A stretch of 64,000 bases of DNA from Chitinophagales bacterium (GTDB lineage Bacteria; Bacteroidota; Bacteroidia; Chitinophagales; Chitinophagaceae): the NCBI GenBank assembly GCA_017303855.1, contig JAFLBL010000003.1:124001-188000 (forward strand), in the 5' to 3' direction. The notes under the pieces are model-generated. The model saw only the letters and a list, made by a program, of their open reading frames with translations. It ran no database searches and had not been told where the DNA came from. The first letter of the stretch is position 1, and the number at the start of each line of letters is the position of its first letter. Position numbers and translations under genes: made by a program. Of the stretch, positions 53,325 through 63,117 are shown one piece after another.

Positions 53325-55742
53325 CTAATCCGTTGCTTTCAAGGTAATAAAGGCTGGTGCGAGTCCCTCCGCGGTTACCCGTAATGTAATATTTCCCTTT
53401 TTTCGGTTCGATTTTACCATACCCATGGCCAGCCCTTTCCAGGTTTTACGCCGGGCAGATTTTAATGAAACGGTATCCGCGGGATAACCGTTGTCTGTCC
53501 CCTCCAGTAATCCTGCCCCTGAAACGGTAAAACTCAGTAATTTATCAGCACCGGTTACCAGGTTACCTGCCTTGTCCAGTATACGTACAGTTACAAAAGC
53601 AATATCCCTGCCATCGGCCCGGATCCCTTTCTTATCTGACACTAATTCCAAACGGGTAGCTGCACCGGCTGTGCGGATTTCCCGGACCTGTACTATTTTA
53701 CTGTTTTCCCGGGAAATGGCTTTCAGGGTTCCGGCCACATAAGGAACCCGCCAGCTGACATGCAATAAGCTGTCAGATTTTTTTCTGATTCCCAATGATT
53801 TACCATTTAACAATAGTTCCACTTCCGTTGCATTATTATAATATACCCAGACATCAACGGTATCGCCTCTTTGCCAGTTCCAGTGCGGAAACAGGTGCAG
53901 CACGGGTTTGGTGCTCCACTCCGACTGATACATATAATATACATCCTTGGGAAAACCGGCCATGTCCACAATCCCATAATAACTGCTGCGGGCCGGAAAG
54001 GACGGATATGGCAGGGGCTCACCCAGGTAATCAAATCCGCTCCAGACAAAAAGTCCGGCCATGTGTTTATTGTTCTTCACCGCCAGCCATGATTGCTCAT
54101 GGGTATTACCCCAATAAGCATGGGTATTATCATACGCCGCACAGGTATAATCAGCATTACCACGGGCAAATGTATCCTGCTCTTTATAGTCAGCAGGCCA
54201 GATCCGTTTCAGATCGGCGGAAAACTGATAAACACCCCTGGTCCCCAACGCGGAGGCGGTTTCGGTTGCCAGGAATTTCTGCCCCGGAAACCGTACAGGC
54301 AAAGCGGCATAATCATAGTCTTTATAATTAAAGCCCAGCACATCCAGGGCAATGGATTGGTAAATGAAATTTTTCTCCGGATTGGTTTCCGTTAATGCGC
54401 AGGTTACCGGCCTTGTGGGGTCAAGCTCTTTTACAATCTGTACCAGCTCTTTTGCAATGATGGTGCCACTGCTGTCAAACTGATTGCGGATCTCATTGCC
54501 GATACTCCACATAATTACAGACGGGTGGTTGCGGTCACGCAACACCATGGCTTCCAGGTCGGCTTTGTGCCATTCCTTAAAATCAATGTGGTAGTCAAAC
54601 TTGTTCTTTTTTTTATTCCAGGTATCAAAGGCCTCATCCATTACCAGAAAACCCATTTTGTCACAGAGGTCTAAAAAATCCGCCGCCGGTGGATTATGTG
54701 AAACCCGGATGGCATTGCAACCCATTTCCTTTAAAATTCGCAGCTGTCGTTTTGCTGCTTCCTTATTATAAGCAGCCCCTAATGCCCCGAGATCATGATG
54801 CATACAAACACCCTTGATCAATAAAGGTTGCTCATTGAGCATAAACTGCCCTTTGCTGTTAAATGCAATCGAACGTATGCCAAAACTGATTTCCTCCTCA
54901 TCCATCAGTATAGCAGATACAAAGACTTTGAAACGGGCCTTATACAGATTTGGCTGATCAACTGACCATCGCTTAGGATCCGGGATCTGCGCGCTGATAC
55001 TGAACTCATCTGTTGCTTTTACCTGCCGGTTATCCGCTGAAAATTTTCCGACTGGTTTACCAGCCGGATCAATTAGCTCACATTCAACAATGATGTCCGG
55101 ATTTATATTTTTAGCTGTCTTGATCCGGGCCAGGGCATTGAAGGTTGCACGGTCAATAGTAATCTGTGGCGTTGTTATAAAAACACTATGCGGGATAAAC
55201 TGAAAAGACCGGGTAGAGATGAGTTTCACATCCCGGTAAATTCCCGAGCCGGTATAATACCTCGAATCCGGCTGATGACTATTATCCACTTTCACAGCAA
55301 TCACATTCTTCTTCCCGTAGTTGAGGTATTTTGTCAGATCGTAATAGAATGGTACATACCCATAAGGCCGCTTCCCGAGATAGTTTCCATTAATCCATAC
55401 TTCACTGTTGCGATATACGCCATCAAACTCAATCCGGTGACTCCTGAAACTATCAACTGCCGGAACAAAAAATGTTTTGCGGTACCAGCCAATGCCTCCC
55501 GGCAGCGATCCTCCCTGGTTGGTCGCCGGCGCGTCTTTCTTAAAATCCGATTCAATACTCCAGTCATGCGGCAGTTCAAGCTTCCGCCATTTGCTGTCAT
55601 CATACACTTCTTCATACGCAAGACCGTCATTCCCCAAAAAGAATTTCCAGTCTTTGTTGAAGTCGATGGTCTTTCTCACTTGTGCTGATGAAACAAGGGA
55701 GAAAACCAGAAAACAAAAAAGATAAATATAGTTAAGTCGCAT
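53325..55742 (-). CDS. GH2 family glycosidase
   Basis: 805 residues with signal peptide (YIYLFCFLVFSLVSSAQ). The GH2 sugar-binding domain (KTIDFNKDWKFFLGN, LPHDWSIES), Ig domain and TIM barrel are in order; acid/base E417 (MWSIGNEIRNQ) and nucleophile E494 (LATETASALG). The C-terminus has two Ig-like domains (about 595-800; LLLNGKSLGI, VTVRILDKAGNLVTGA) of the DUF4982/GH2_C type. Ends just before the SusCD promoter. Beta-galactosidase or beta-glucuronidase activity on pectic side chains is likely. Confidence 0.9.
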   Translation of the reverse strand: MRLNYIYLFCFLVFSLVSSAQVRKTIDFNKDWKFFLGNDGLAYEEVYDDSKWRKLELPHDWSIESDFKKDAPATNQGGSLPGGIGWYRKTFFVPAVDSFRSHRIEFDGVYRNSEVWINGNYLGKRPYGYVPFYYDLTKYLNYGKKNVIAVKVDNSHQPDSRYYTGSGIYRDVKLISTRSFQFIPHSVFITTPQITIDRATFNALARIKTAKNINPDIIVECELIDPAGKPVGKFSADNRQVKATDEFSISAQIPDPKRWSVDQPNLYKARFKVFVSAILMDEEEISFGIRSIAFNSKGQFMLNEQPLLIKGVCMHHDLGALGAAYNKEAAKRQLRILKEMGCNAIRVSHNPPAADFLDLCDKMGFLVMDEAFDTWNKKKNKFDYHIDFKEWHKADLEAMVLRDRNHPSVIMWSIGNEIRNQFDSSGTIIAKELVQIVKELDPTRPVTCALTETNPEKNFIYQSIALDVLGFNYKDYDYAALPVRFPGQKFLATETASALGTRGVYQFSADLKRIWPADYKEQDTFARGNADYTCAAYDNTHAYWGNTHEQSWLAVKNNKHMAGLFVWSGFDYLGEPLPYPSFPARSSYYGIVDMAGFPKDVYYMYQSEWSTKPVLHLFPHWNWQRGDTVDVWVYYNNATEVELLLNGKSLGIRKKSDSLLHVSWRVPYVAGTLKAISRENSKIVQVREIRTAGAATRLELVSDKKGIRADGRDIAFVTVRILDKAGNLVTGADKLLSFTVSGAGLLEGTDNGYPADTVSLKSARRKTWKGLAMGMVKSNRKKGNITLRVTAEGLAPAFITLKATD

Positions 55743-55891
55743 GTTGTTATTTAATACTTGTCTTTGTCACCCTTCGGCACGCTCCCACCTTCGCATCGCT
55801 ACGGTCGGCAGGCAGGGTGACAACCAGCTGCTGTTGCCATGGTGAGCTTGCCGAACCATGAGCTTGCCGAACCATGACGAACCATACACAC
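55743..55891. repeat. 149-bp spacer with two palindromes and a 16-bp tandem duplication
   Basis: GTCACCCT (55766-55773) pairs with AGGGTGAC (55814-55821). Then CCATGGT and ACCATG surround GAGCTTGCCGA, and the 16-bp unit GAGCTTGCCGAACCAT is duplicated in tandem at 55844-55859 and 55860-55875. The same CATGGTGAGC..CTTGCCGAACCATG core occurs at 24148-24191. No ORF or promoter recognised. Confidence 0.75.
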
Positions 55892-56905
55892 CTAAACCGA
55901 AACCATTGCCTTTATCACTCCATTCTTCGGGTCGAGCCAGCTTTTAAAATTATCTTTTACTTCGTCAAACAGTACCCGGTGCGTGATATACGTGGCCGGG
56001 TCTACCTTTTTCTCCTGCATACATTTGATCACATGATCGAAGTCTTCGGTAGTAGCATTCCGGCTGCTCATCAACGTGGCTTCGCGTTTGTGAAACTCCG
56101 GATGTGCCACTTCGAGATTACCCTTCTGCAAACCTACCAGTACATACCGGGCCCCATGTGCCATATATAAGAAAGCACTGTTGATGGCTTTCTGATTTCC
56201 CGTGGCATCAATCACCACCGTGGGCATATCATTATTGGTAATTTCTTTGAGTCGCGCTGTCACATCTTCCGCCAATGGGTTGATGGTATGCTCCACCTTC
56301 AGTTTCTCCCGGCAGAAAGCCAATCTTGTTTCATTTACATCCATCGCAATTACTTTACCTCCGGCGATCCGGCCAAACTCCATAATACCCAGCCCGATCG
56401 GACCGGCACCGATCACTAAAACAAATTCACCGGGACGAACACCGGCTCTCCGGACACCATGTGCCCCGATGGCCAGGGGCTCCACTAAAGCCAATTCATC
56501 AAAACTCATATCGCCGCCATGCAGTAAGGCAGTGACCGGTACGGAAATATATTCCATCATGCCCCCATCGGCATGCACACCAAATACACTGATCGCCGCA
56601 CAGCAGTTACGCAGCCCGTTGCGGCAGGCAATACATTCCCCGCAATAGAAATATGGAATGATTGTCACCCTTTCGCCAATATGGAAACCCGTTGCGGTAT
56701 CCACATCCATCACTTCACAACCTAGTTCATGTCCTAGTACACGCGGATAAACAAAATAAGGCTGCGTGCCTTCAAAGGCATGAAGGTCGGTACCACAGAT
56801 GCCTATACGGTGTACTTTCAGGATCGCTTTTCCCGCCTCAGCTACCGGCATTTCCCGGGTGATATAGGCAAATGATCCGGGTTCCTTACACAATAATGCT
56901 TTCAT
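55892..56905 (-). CDS. Zinc-dependent medium-chain alcohol/polyol dehydrogenase
   Basis: 337 residues. Catalytic zinc motif GICGTDLHAFEG and VLGHELGCEV, structural zinc cysteines YFYCGECIACRNGLRNCC, and Rossmann motif VIGAGPIGLGIMEFG are complete. Cytoplasmic. Similar enzymes oxidise sorbitol, L-galactonate, L-fucose-type sugars or sugar acids. It lies 4 bp upstream of... that is, it follows the GH78 gene by 4 bp in one transcript, so it probably acts on a monosaccharide released by GH95/GH78/GH2 enzymes, for example an L-galactose, L-fucose or L-rhamnose derivative. Confidence 0.88.
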   Translation of the reverse strand: MKALLCKEPGSFAYITREMPVAEAGKAILKVHRIGICGTDLHAFEGTQPYFVYPRVLGHELGCEVMDVDTATGFHIGERVTIIPYFYCGECIACRNGLRNCCAAISVFGVHADGGMMEYISVPVTALLHGGDMSFDELALVEPLAIGAHGVRRAGVRPGEFVLVIGAGPIGLGIMEFGRIAGGKVIAMDVNETRLAFCREKLKVEHTINPLAEDVTARLKEITNNDMPTVVIDATGNQKAINSAFLYMAHGARYVLVGLQKGNLEVAHPEFHKREATLMSSRNATTEDFDHVIKCMQEKKVDPATYITHRVLFDEVKDNFKSWLDPKNGVIKAMVSV

Positions 56906-56909
56906 ATAT

Positions 56910-59645
56910 TTACTTAATTACAAACTTATACAAACCCGAACCGGTCTTCACTATCGCTTTCCCGTCTTTATATTCAGCCACTACTTTAGTCCCGTTCATC
57001 ATCACAGAGGCGCCGGGTTTCGCCGGCAGGTAAAATACGGCGGTGCTGTTGGCCGGTATCACCGTGATCATGTCAAACGCATCACCGGTTTTCATCCATT
57101 TGGTTTTTATTAACCCGTATGGTGAAACAAATTCGGCCTTTACAGACTGCACATCACCCACAGGTTCCGGCCTTATTTCCACTTCCTTAAAAGCAACAGA
57201 ACGGGCTGTCTGCCGGATACCCGCCAGCCCTGAATAAAACCATTCCATCAGGTGACCGAGCATAAAATGATTGTTACTAACCGATTCATACGCCTGCCAG
57301 CTTTCGGTTAAGGCCGTGGCACCATGTTTTAACTGAAACCCATAGCCCGGTACATCATCCCTCGAATTCATATCAAAGATGATATCGCTGCGGCCGGCCT
57401 GTTCAAGAGCTTTCAAAACATACCGGTAACCGATATCACCGGCGGTAAGGGCATTATTTCGTCCCTGAATATCCTTAACCAATGCATCCTCCACAGCCTT
57501 TTTATTTTTCTCTTCTGCCAGTCCCATGTACAGCGCCATGGCATTGGCTGTCTGGCTGGCTGAATCGTATTGCAATTTCACCGGATCAAAAAAGGCTTTG
57601 TTGAATGCAGCTTTAACTTCCGCCGCCATTTTTGCATAGACCGGTATATCCGCTTTCTTTCCAAGCAGGGCCGCCACCTGTTGCATAATGGTGAGATCAT
57701 AATAATATGTGGCAGTAGCCGTAATACCCGCTTTGGTCATTTGTGCAAAACCGGATTTCTTCGGACCAATATCAAACCAGTCACCCAATCCATGGGAGAT
57801 TATATGATTTTTCGCCGTGTCCTTCATAAACTGCACATACTGTTTCATCATCGGATAGCTTGATTCCAGTGATTGCCGGTCGCCATACCAGCGGTAATTA
57901 TACCAGGGTAAAATGATAGACGCACTTCCCCATTCGGTGGATTCGTCAAATGGCGGGGCAAACAATACCATCTCCGGGGCTATCTCCGGAATCCGGCCAT
58001 CCGGATATTGGGAGAGCTGCAAATCATTCATCACTTTGCGGTTCAGGGATGCCACATCATACTTATATTGTACGGAAGCGCCCATCAGGTGTGTCTGTTC
58101 CAGCCAGCCTAGTTTTTCCCGGTGCGGACAATCCGTGAATACGGAAACCATATTGCTCCGGATGGCCCAGTCGATCAGCTGATGTGTCTGGTTAAAAAGT
58201 TCATTGGAACAACTGAATGAACCCTGTTCCCTGGCATCATTGCTGATATGCAAACCCTCCACACGGATCAGTTGCGGCCGCACTGCTCCCGAATCCTTAG
58301 GTATACAATGTACTTCTATATAACGTAAACCAGTATACGTAAATAAGGGGTGCCAGCTTTCATCCCCCTCTCCTTTCAGAATATAGGTAAACCAGGAAGG
58401 GCTGCCGGTGGCTTTCTGGTTAGCCGATCCGTCGGCATTAATCAGTTCAGCGGCAAACAACCTTACCGTATCCCCTTTGTTTCCCCGTAATTGTATGGAG
58501 GGTATTCCTGAAAAATTCTGCTTCAGGTCATACACCTGTACTCCGGGTTTCAATTGTCGTACGGCACCGGCAGTGAAACGTTGTTTGATTTTCACCGGCT
58601 CCTGCATTTCGGCCAGTAATACGGGTGGGCCGGAAACCGATACTGCCTGCTGCCAGCCGGCATCTTTAAATCCGGGTCTGTCCCATCCGGATTGTTCCAT
58701 ATTGGCATCATAATCTTCTCCGCCAAACATACTGCTGAAAACAACCGGGGAAGGCGCGGTTTTCCAGCTTTCATCGCTTACTATCATTTCATGACTGCCG
58801 TCTGTGTACTCGACCAGCGTTTTCGCGATTAATTTCGGATAGCCCCAGCCACCGGTCATTTTACGGTAACGTTGGGAGGGTATAAAGTAAAATCCGTTCC
58901 CGAGCAATACACCCAGCACATTTTTCCCGGTATTCAGCTGACGGGTAATATCAAATGTCAGGTAGAACGCCTGTTTGCTGTAATTGGTCCAGCCGCCGGC
59001 CAGGAAATGATCGCCTATTGGCAGGCCATTCACCGATAGTTGAAAATGGCCAAGCCCGCTGATAAAAATAGTCGCCTGCCTGATCTCTTTTTTCAGTTCA
59101 AATGATTTGCGCATCAAAGGCAGTATCACCGGCCGGGTACCCCAGGCTTTTTTACCATTCAGGTGTACATGTGGTGCTATTATAGCAGAATCCGGTAAAG
59201 CCTCGTAGCCGATCCAGCGCGCATGGCCCCAATCAGCTGGTTTAAGTAAACCCATCTGCCAGCTGGAGATTGTACTCCATGCAGATGCCTGTCCCCTATT
59301 ATCCCAGATCATTACTTTCCAGTAATAGTTCTTTGCAGGCAGCAATGGCCTGCCCTCATACAATACCTGGATAGAGGCGGCAGACAATATTTTTTTGGAA
59401 TCCCAGATATTTCCCTGGTCTTTTTTTAAGAGCAGCGTATCATCTGACACAAGTATACGATAGGCCGATTGCAGGACATTCCGCTGATCCGTTTGTATCT
59501 GCCAGCTCAGCCTTGGATTAGCCGGCTGTACACCCAACGGCTCTACCCGGTCTTCACAACGCAGCTGCCGCACAAATAAAGATTGTGTTTGTGCCTGACA
59601 AACCTGCAGCAGCAGTAAAAAAGTTAATACAATTGTTCCTTTCAT
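56910..59645 (-). CDS. GH78 alpha-L-rhamnosidase, secreted
   Basis: 911 residues from ATG 59645 (MKGTIVLTFLLLLQVCQAQ); the longer frame to 59699 would overlap the GH2 gene and precede the leader with a charged stretch. GH78 domains: N-terminal sandwich (LRCEDRVEPLGVQ, NPRLSWQI), then FTDCPHREKLGWLEQTH with D505 and general acid E510, and GATALTESWQAYESVSNNHF with the base glutamate in TESW. It lacks the LGD/TGD aspartate seen in other GH78s (E516/Q517 there). Periplasmic removal of L-rhamnose from pectic oligosaccharides is the predicted role. Confidence 0.9.
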   Translation of the reverse strand: MKGTIVLTFLLLLQVCQAQTQSLFVRQLRCEDRVEPLGVQPANPRLSWQIQTDQRNVLQSAYRILVSDDTLLLKKDQGNIWDSKKILSAASIQVLYEGRPLLPAKNYYWKVMIWDNRGQASAWSTISSWQMGLLKPADWGHARWIGYEALPDSAIIAPHVHLNGKKAWGTRPVILPLMRKSFELKKEIRQATIFISGLGHFQLSVNGLPIGDHFLAGGWTNYSKQAFYLTFDITRQLNTGKNVLGVLLGNGFYFIPSQRYRKMTGGWGYPKLIAKTLVEYTDGSHEMIVSDESWKTAPSPVVFSSMFGGEDYDANMEQSGWDRPGFKDAGWQQAVSVSGPPVLLAEMQEPVKIKQRFTAGAVRQLKPGVQVYDLKQNFSGIPSIQLRGNKGDTVRLFAAELINADGSANQKATGSPSWFTYILKGEGDESWHPLFTYTGLRYIEVHCIPKDSGAVRPQLIRVEGLHISNDAREQGSFSCSNELFNQTHQLIDWAIRSNMVSVFTDCPHREKLGWLEQTHLMGASVQYKYDVASLNRKVMNDLQLSQYPDGRIPEIAPEMVLFAPPFDESTEWGSASIILPWYNYRWYGDRQSLESSYPMMKQYVQFMKDTAKNHIISHGLGDWFDIGPKKSGFAQMTKAGITATATYYYDLTIMQQVAALLGKKADIPVYAKMAAEVKAAFNKAFFDPVKLQYDSASQTANAMALYMGLAEEKNKKAVEDALVKDIQGRNNALTAGDIGYRYVLKALEQAGRSDIIFDMNSRDDVPGYGFQLKHGATALTESWQAYESVSNNHFMLGHLMEWFYSGLAGIRQTARSVAFKEVEIRPEPVGDVQSVKAEFVSPYGLIKTKWMKTGDAFDMITVIPANSTAVFYLPAKPGASVMMNGTKVVAEYKDGKAIVKTGSGLYKFVIK

Positions 59646-59652
59646 TTTTGAC

Positions 59653-62600
59653 TTATTGTATCTCAATACCGGATACCGACAATTTTTCTCCTCCTTCAAT
59701 TACCAGTTTCACTTTATAATTTCCCGCATTGATCTGCGTGCCGGTATTCACGGTAAACTGATTCCACTTTCCTTCTCTTGTAAAAGTAAAATGCACTTCT
59801 TCATCCATCATCCTGTTGCCCCCTGTATCATACAGTTGCAAACGGCCTTTAATGGCTCTGGTTTCCGGGTAATAATATTTAAGCGTAATGGAATAAATAT
59901 CTCCTACACCAGTTTGTACCGGCCATTCAATGCTGACTGGTTGCTTATCAGTAATGATGCAGCAAAGCCGTCCGTTCAGGCTGTCTTTCCTGATACCGTC
60001 ACTGATCACGGCCACATTGGAGCGATAGGGGGTGATGGGTTTGAGATCGTAAGCCGGTTGCATCGTATTTGCCTTTTGCCAGGCAATGATACAGCCCCCA
60101 TAAGCATCCAGACTTACCATGACACCTGCTGGCAATCTTTTTTTGAACAGCTTGTATTCGGTCCCTCCTTTTTCATCCGTTACAATTCGTTCATTCATCG
60201 GTTCAGCACCCTGGATCAGATCAGCGTCCTGCTCCGGATTCCTTACGGCTACATAAAGATCGGTAGCCTGCTCCCCGCCGATCCTTACAAAAGAATTGGC
60301 ACTCTTATTATTAAAACGAATCCAGTCCGCTCCATAAAGCACCGGTGGAAGATAATGGAACCGGTAAGGTGCACTCAGCCATTGCCTGTCACCTATATCC
60401 ATCCAGCTTTGTACAGCATAAGAAGTTATATCAACCGCCATGGAAATGTCCCCATCCTGTTTTCTTTCTGGCACGGCTACTGCAATTGCACTGATCAGGG
60501 CCTGCCCGGCTTTGGATTCCGGGAAACTGATTACGATTCTTCCCTTGTCCACTTTTACCTTAACGGTTTTCTTTAACGCTTTATTCGTACCGGCTTCTTC
60601 CCATAAATCCAGATCATCAATCACCCTCTTTCCGTTGATCGCCACATCAAAGATCCGTTTACCTTTTGCATTCAGGTCTCCACCAATACCGATCCAGGGT
60701 TCCATAAAATACAATTCAACCAGGCATTCCCCGTTGGGTATACCATTCAATGTGTAAGTAAGTTTGTCTTTCCCATAACGGAAATCCTGAAAGATTTTCC
60801 AGTCCTTTATGTTGCTTACCGGGCTGAAACTTCTTCTCTGACCCGCAAAGTTTTCAGGCAGTTCCGGGAATGCAGCCGTCCAGCTTTGAGCAACATCCTT
60901 GTCGGCACTCCAACGGTTTGAATATTGATCCACATATTCCGGTCCGCCACAATTGATCCGTCTGATGTATTGATATCCTTTGGCCGGCGACAATAAACTA
61001 ATATCATTCTTGTAAAGTTTATTAAAAGCCGGTGCTTCCGGAAGATGAAACAGTACAAGTGTATCTCTTGCCACAACCTTTCCTTGCTGATAACCGACTG
61101 CATATAAGAGATTATACTTTATGTCCACGCTGTCCCACTGAAAATGAGTGCCCACGCCTTTCCTCTTCCTTTTACCTAGCGAGCTGCCTACTATGTCATT
61201 GAACAACTCCACTTCCTCACAATTACTATATACCACAATTCCATTCTTTATTCCCGGCGACAGCCAACGATTTGGCCAGGTATGCGAAGCGATATAAACC
61301 ATCGGATCTTTCTCTGCAGAAACATAATTACTGCGGAACATATAATAGGCATCTGTCGGCTCTTCCCAGGGTGTAAGTAATCCTTTGTAATTCACCGGAC
61401 CAATGCGATCAATTTCACGCAGACCTTCACCACCCTGTACACGACCGGGATTATCGTGCGATGTGAGCAACCAGAAAAAATGACCAGCCACACTATCTTT
61501 TACGGATTCAGCCAGGCGAACCTTCTTTTCCATCAGGGCCGTAAAGCGATCTTCACTCAACGATCCATCGGATTTGTATCCACCCTCACTATGCAGATCA
61601 ATACTACGCCAGGCACCATACTCACCGACCAGTACCTGCTTCTTCAGGTCTTTCGCATAGTCATCCGGATTACCTCCGTAGGTGCCGGTCCAGTTCTGCG
61701 GCACATCCCAATCTGTACCGCTGCCGCCATTACAGGTAGTGACTAACCGTTGTGAAGAAGCCGTCGGGTCCAGTGAACGGATGAGTTCTGTACACTCCTT
61801 TGCAAAATCTTCGGGTAGCTTGCTTTCATTCTGCAGCCCCCATAAGATCACCGACGGACTGTTCCTTCGCTCGATTACCCATTCTCTTAAAAGTTCTTTG
61901 AAGTTTTTCCGGAACTCAGGGGTATCATACCATACATGTGCAGATAATTGAGTCCACCAGAGAATACCGCGCTGATCACAAAGATCACCATATAATAAAT
62001 TATGCGGCTGATGGCCGTCACGAAACGCATTGAAGCCCGCAGACTGTATCCAGTTCATCCGTGAAATGATCTGTTCCCGGCTGAACGCATGACTTTGTCC
62101 CAGCAAATGTTCATATTCCGCAATGCCATTCAGAAAAACAGGTTTGTCATTTAATAAAAACTGATTGGAAGCTGTCTTCCAGTTGATCGTCCGGAAGCCA
62201 AATGGCGTACTCAACCGATCCAGTACTTTATTGTTCTCCATCAGTATGGTCTCAATGGTATACAGATATGGGCGTTCCACCGACCACCACTCCGGATTCT
62301 TTTTCAACTTTAATGACTGTGCCACAATTACAGAGTCTCCTTTCCTTGTCAATTTTTCAACCTGAAACCTGTCAACCTGCTTGCCCCACTGATCCAATAA
62401 CTGTTGTACAATCACTAATTTCCGTTGTCTTGCAGAATAATTCTTGAAACTCGTATTTACATTAAGAGTTACTCCATCCATCTTAATAGCGGCCCAGGCG
62501 TGTACACCGAAAGGAGCTATCCGCACCTCGTTGGTGACGACTAAATGTACCGGTCTGAATATTCCCAACGGTTGTGAGCCTTCAGAAAAACCGCGTTCAT

Positions 62601-63117
62601 CACTGCAACCTCCACAAACCCAGGGAAGCGTTTTAATATTGGGTGGATGAGTGGCAATGACCAGCACCTCGTTTGTCCGGCCATCAGTTAAGAGCTGATC
62701 TGTTATATCGATCGTAAAACTGGTGCGGCCACCAGCGTGACCACCCACTTCCTTTCCATTTAATCTGACCCGCACAAAAGAACCTGCCCCTTCAAAAAAA
62801 AGAAAAAATCGTTTGCCGGATTTAGGTTGCTTCACACTGAAATTTTTCCTGTATACAGCAACACCATGAAAATTACCATGAAGCAAGCGACGATAACCTT
62901 CATACTGATCCCAGTTGTGTGGAATGTTCACCTTTTTCCAACCCTCATATTTACCGAGCGGTGGAAGCAGGGTCCATTCTTTCCCTGGTTGTGATGGCAA
63001 TGCAAAACTCTCCCAGTCCTTGTCGAGGGAAATATCCTGCCGTTGGGCATGAACCAGCATGCCCTGCATCATCAGGAAAAGAATGAGATAATATTTATTG
63101 TTTCTCCAACGCTTCAT
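59653..63117 (-). CDS. GH2 glycosidase with malectin domain
   Basis: 1154 residues, signal peptide MKRWRNNKYYLILFLMM to VHAQ. GH2 module to about 620: PSVILWGLQNESKLPED (acid/base E431) and VLVGEYGAWRS (nucleophile E499). A malectin-type carbohydrate-binding module lies at about 690-880 (INCGGPEYVDQYSNRWSAD, FMEPWIGIGGDLNAKGKRI). The C-terminus has another jelly-roll (IKGRLQLYDTGGN, GNYKVKLVIEGGE). Starts 23 bp inside the end of the GH95 gene. Exo-activity on a modified pectic side chain is likely; the exact sugar is unknown. Confidence 0.9.
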   Translation of the reverse strand: MKRWRNNKYYLILFLMMQGMLVHAQRQDISLDKDWESFALPSQPGKEWTLLPPLGKYEGWKKVNIPHNWDQYEGYRRLLHGNFHGVAVYRKNFSVKQPKSGKRFFLFFEGAGSFVRVRLNGKEVGGHAGGRTSFTIDITDQLLTDGRTNEVLVIATHPPNIKTLPWVCGGCSDERGFSEGSQPLGIFRPVHLVVTNEVRIAPFGVHAWAAIKMDGVTLNVNTSFKNYSARQRKLVIVQQLLDQWGKQVDRFQVEKLTRKGDSVIVAQSLKLKKNPEWWSVERPYLYTIETILMENNKVLDRLSTPFGFRTINWKTASNQFLLNDKPVFLNGIAEYEHLLGQSHAFSREQIISRMNWIQSAGFNAFRDGHQPHNLLYGDLCDQRGILWWTQLSAHVWYDTPEFRKNFKELLREWVIERRNSPSVILWGLQNESKLPEDFAKECTELIRSLDPTASSQRLVTTCNGGSGTDWDVPQNWTGTYGGNPDDYAKDLKKQVLVGEYGAWRSIDLHSEGGYKSDGSLSEDRFTALMEKKVRLAESVKDSVAGHFFWLLTSHDNPGRVQGGEGLREIDRIGPVNYKGLLTPWEEPTDAYYMFRSNYVSAEKDPMVYIASHTWPNRWLSPGIKNGIVVYSNCEEVELFNDIVGSSLGKRKRKGVGTHFQWDSVDIKYNLLYAVGYQQGKVVARDTLVLFHLPEAPAFNKLYKNDISLLSPAKGYQYIRRINCGGPEYVDQYSNRWSADKDVAQSWTAAFPELPENFAGQRRSFSPVSNIKDWKIFQDFRYGKDKLTYTLNGIPNGECLVELYFMEPWIGIGGDLNAKGKRIFDVAINGKRVIDDLDLWEEAGTNKALKKTVKVKVDKGRIVISFPESKAGQALISAIAVAVPERKQDGDISMAVDITSYAVQSWMDIGDRQWLSAPYRFHYLPPVLYGADWIRFNNKSANSFVRIGGEQATDLYVAVRNPEQDADLIQGAEPMNERIVTDEKGGTEYKLFKKRLPAGVMVSLDAYGGCIIAWQKANTMQPAYDLKPITPYRSNVAVISDGIRKDSLNGRLCCIITDKQPVSIEWPVQTGVGDIYSITLKYYYPETRAIKGRLQLYDTGGNRMMDEEVHFTFTREGKWNQFTVNTGTQINAGNYKVKLVIEGGEKLSVSGIEIQ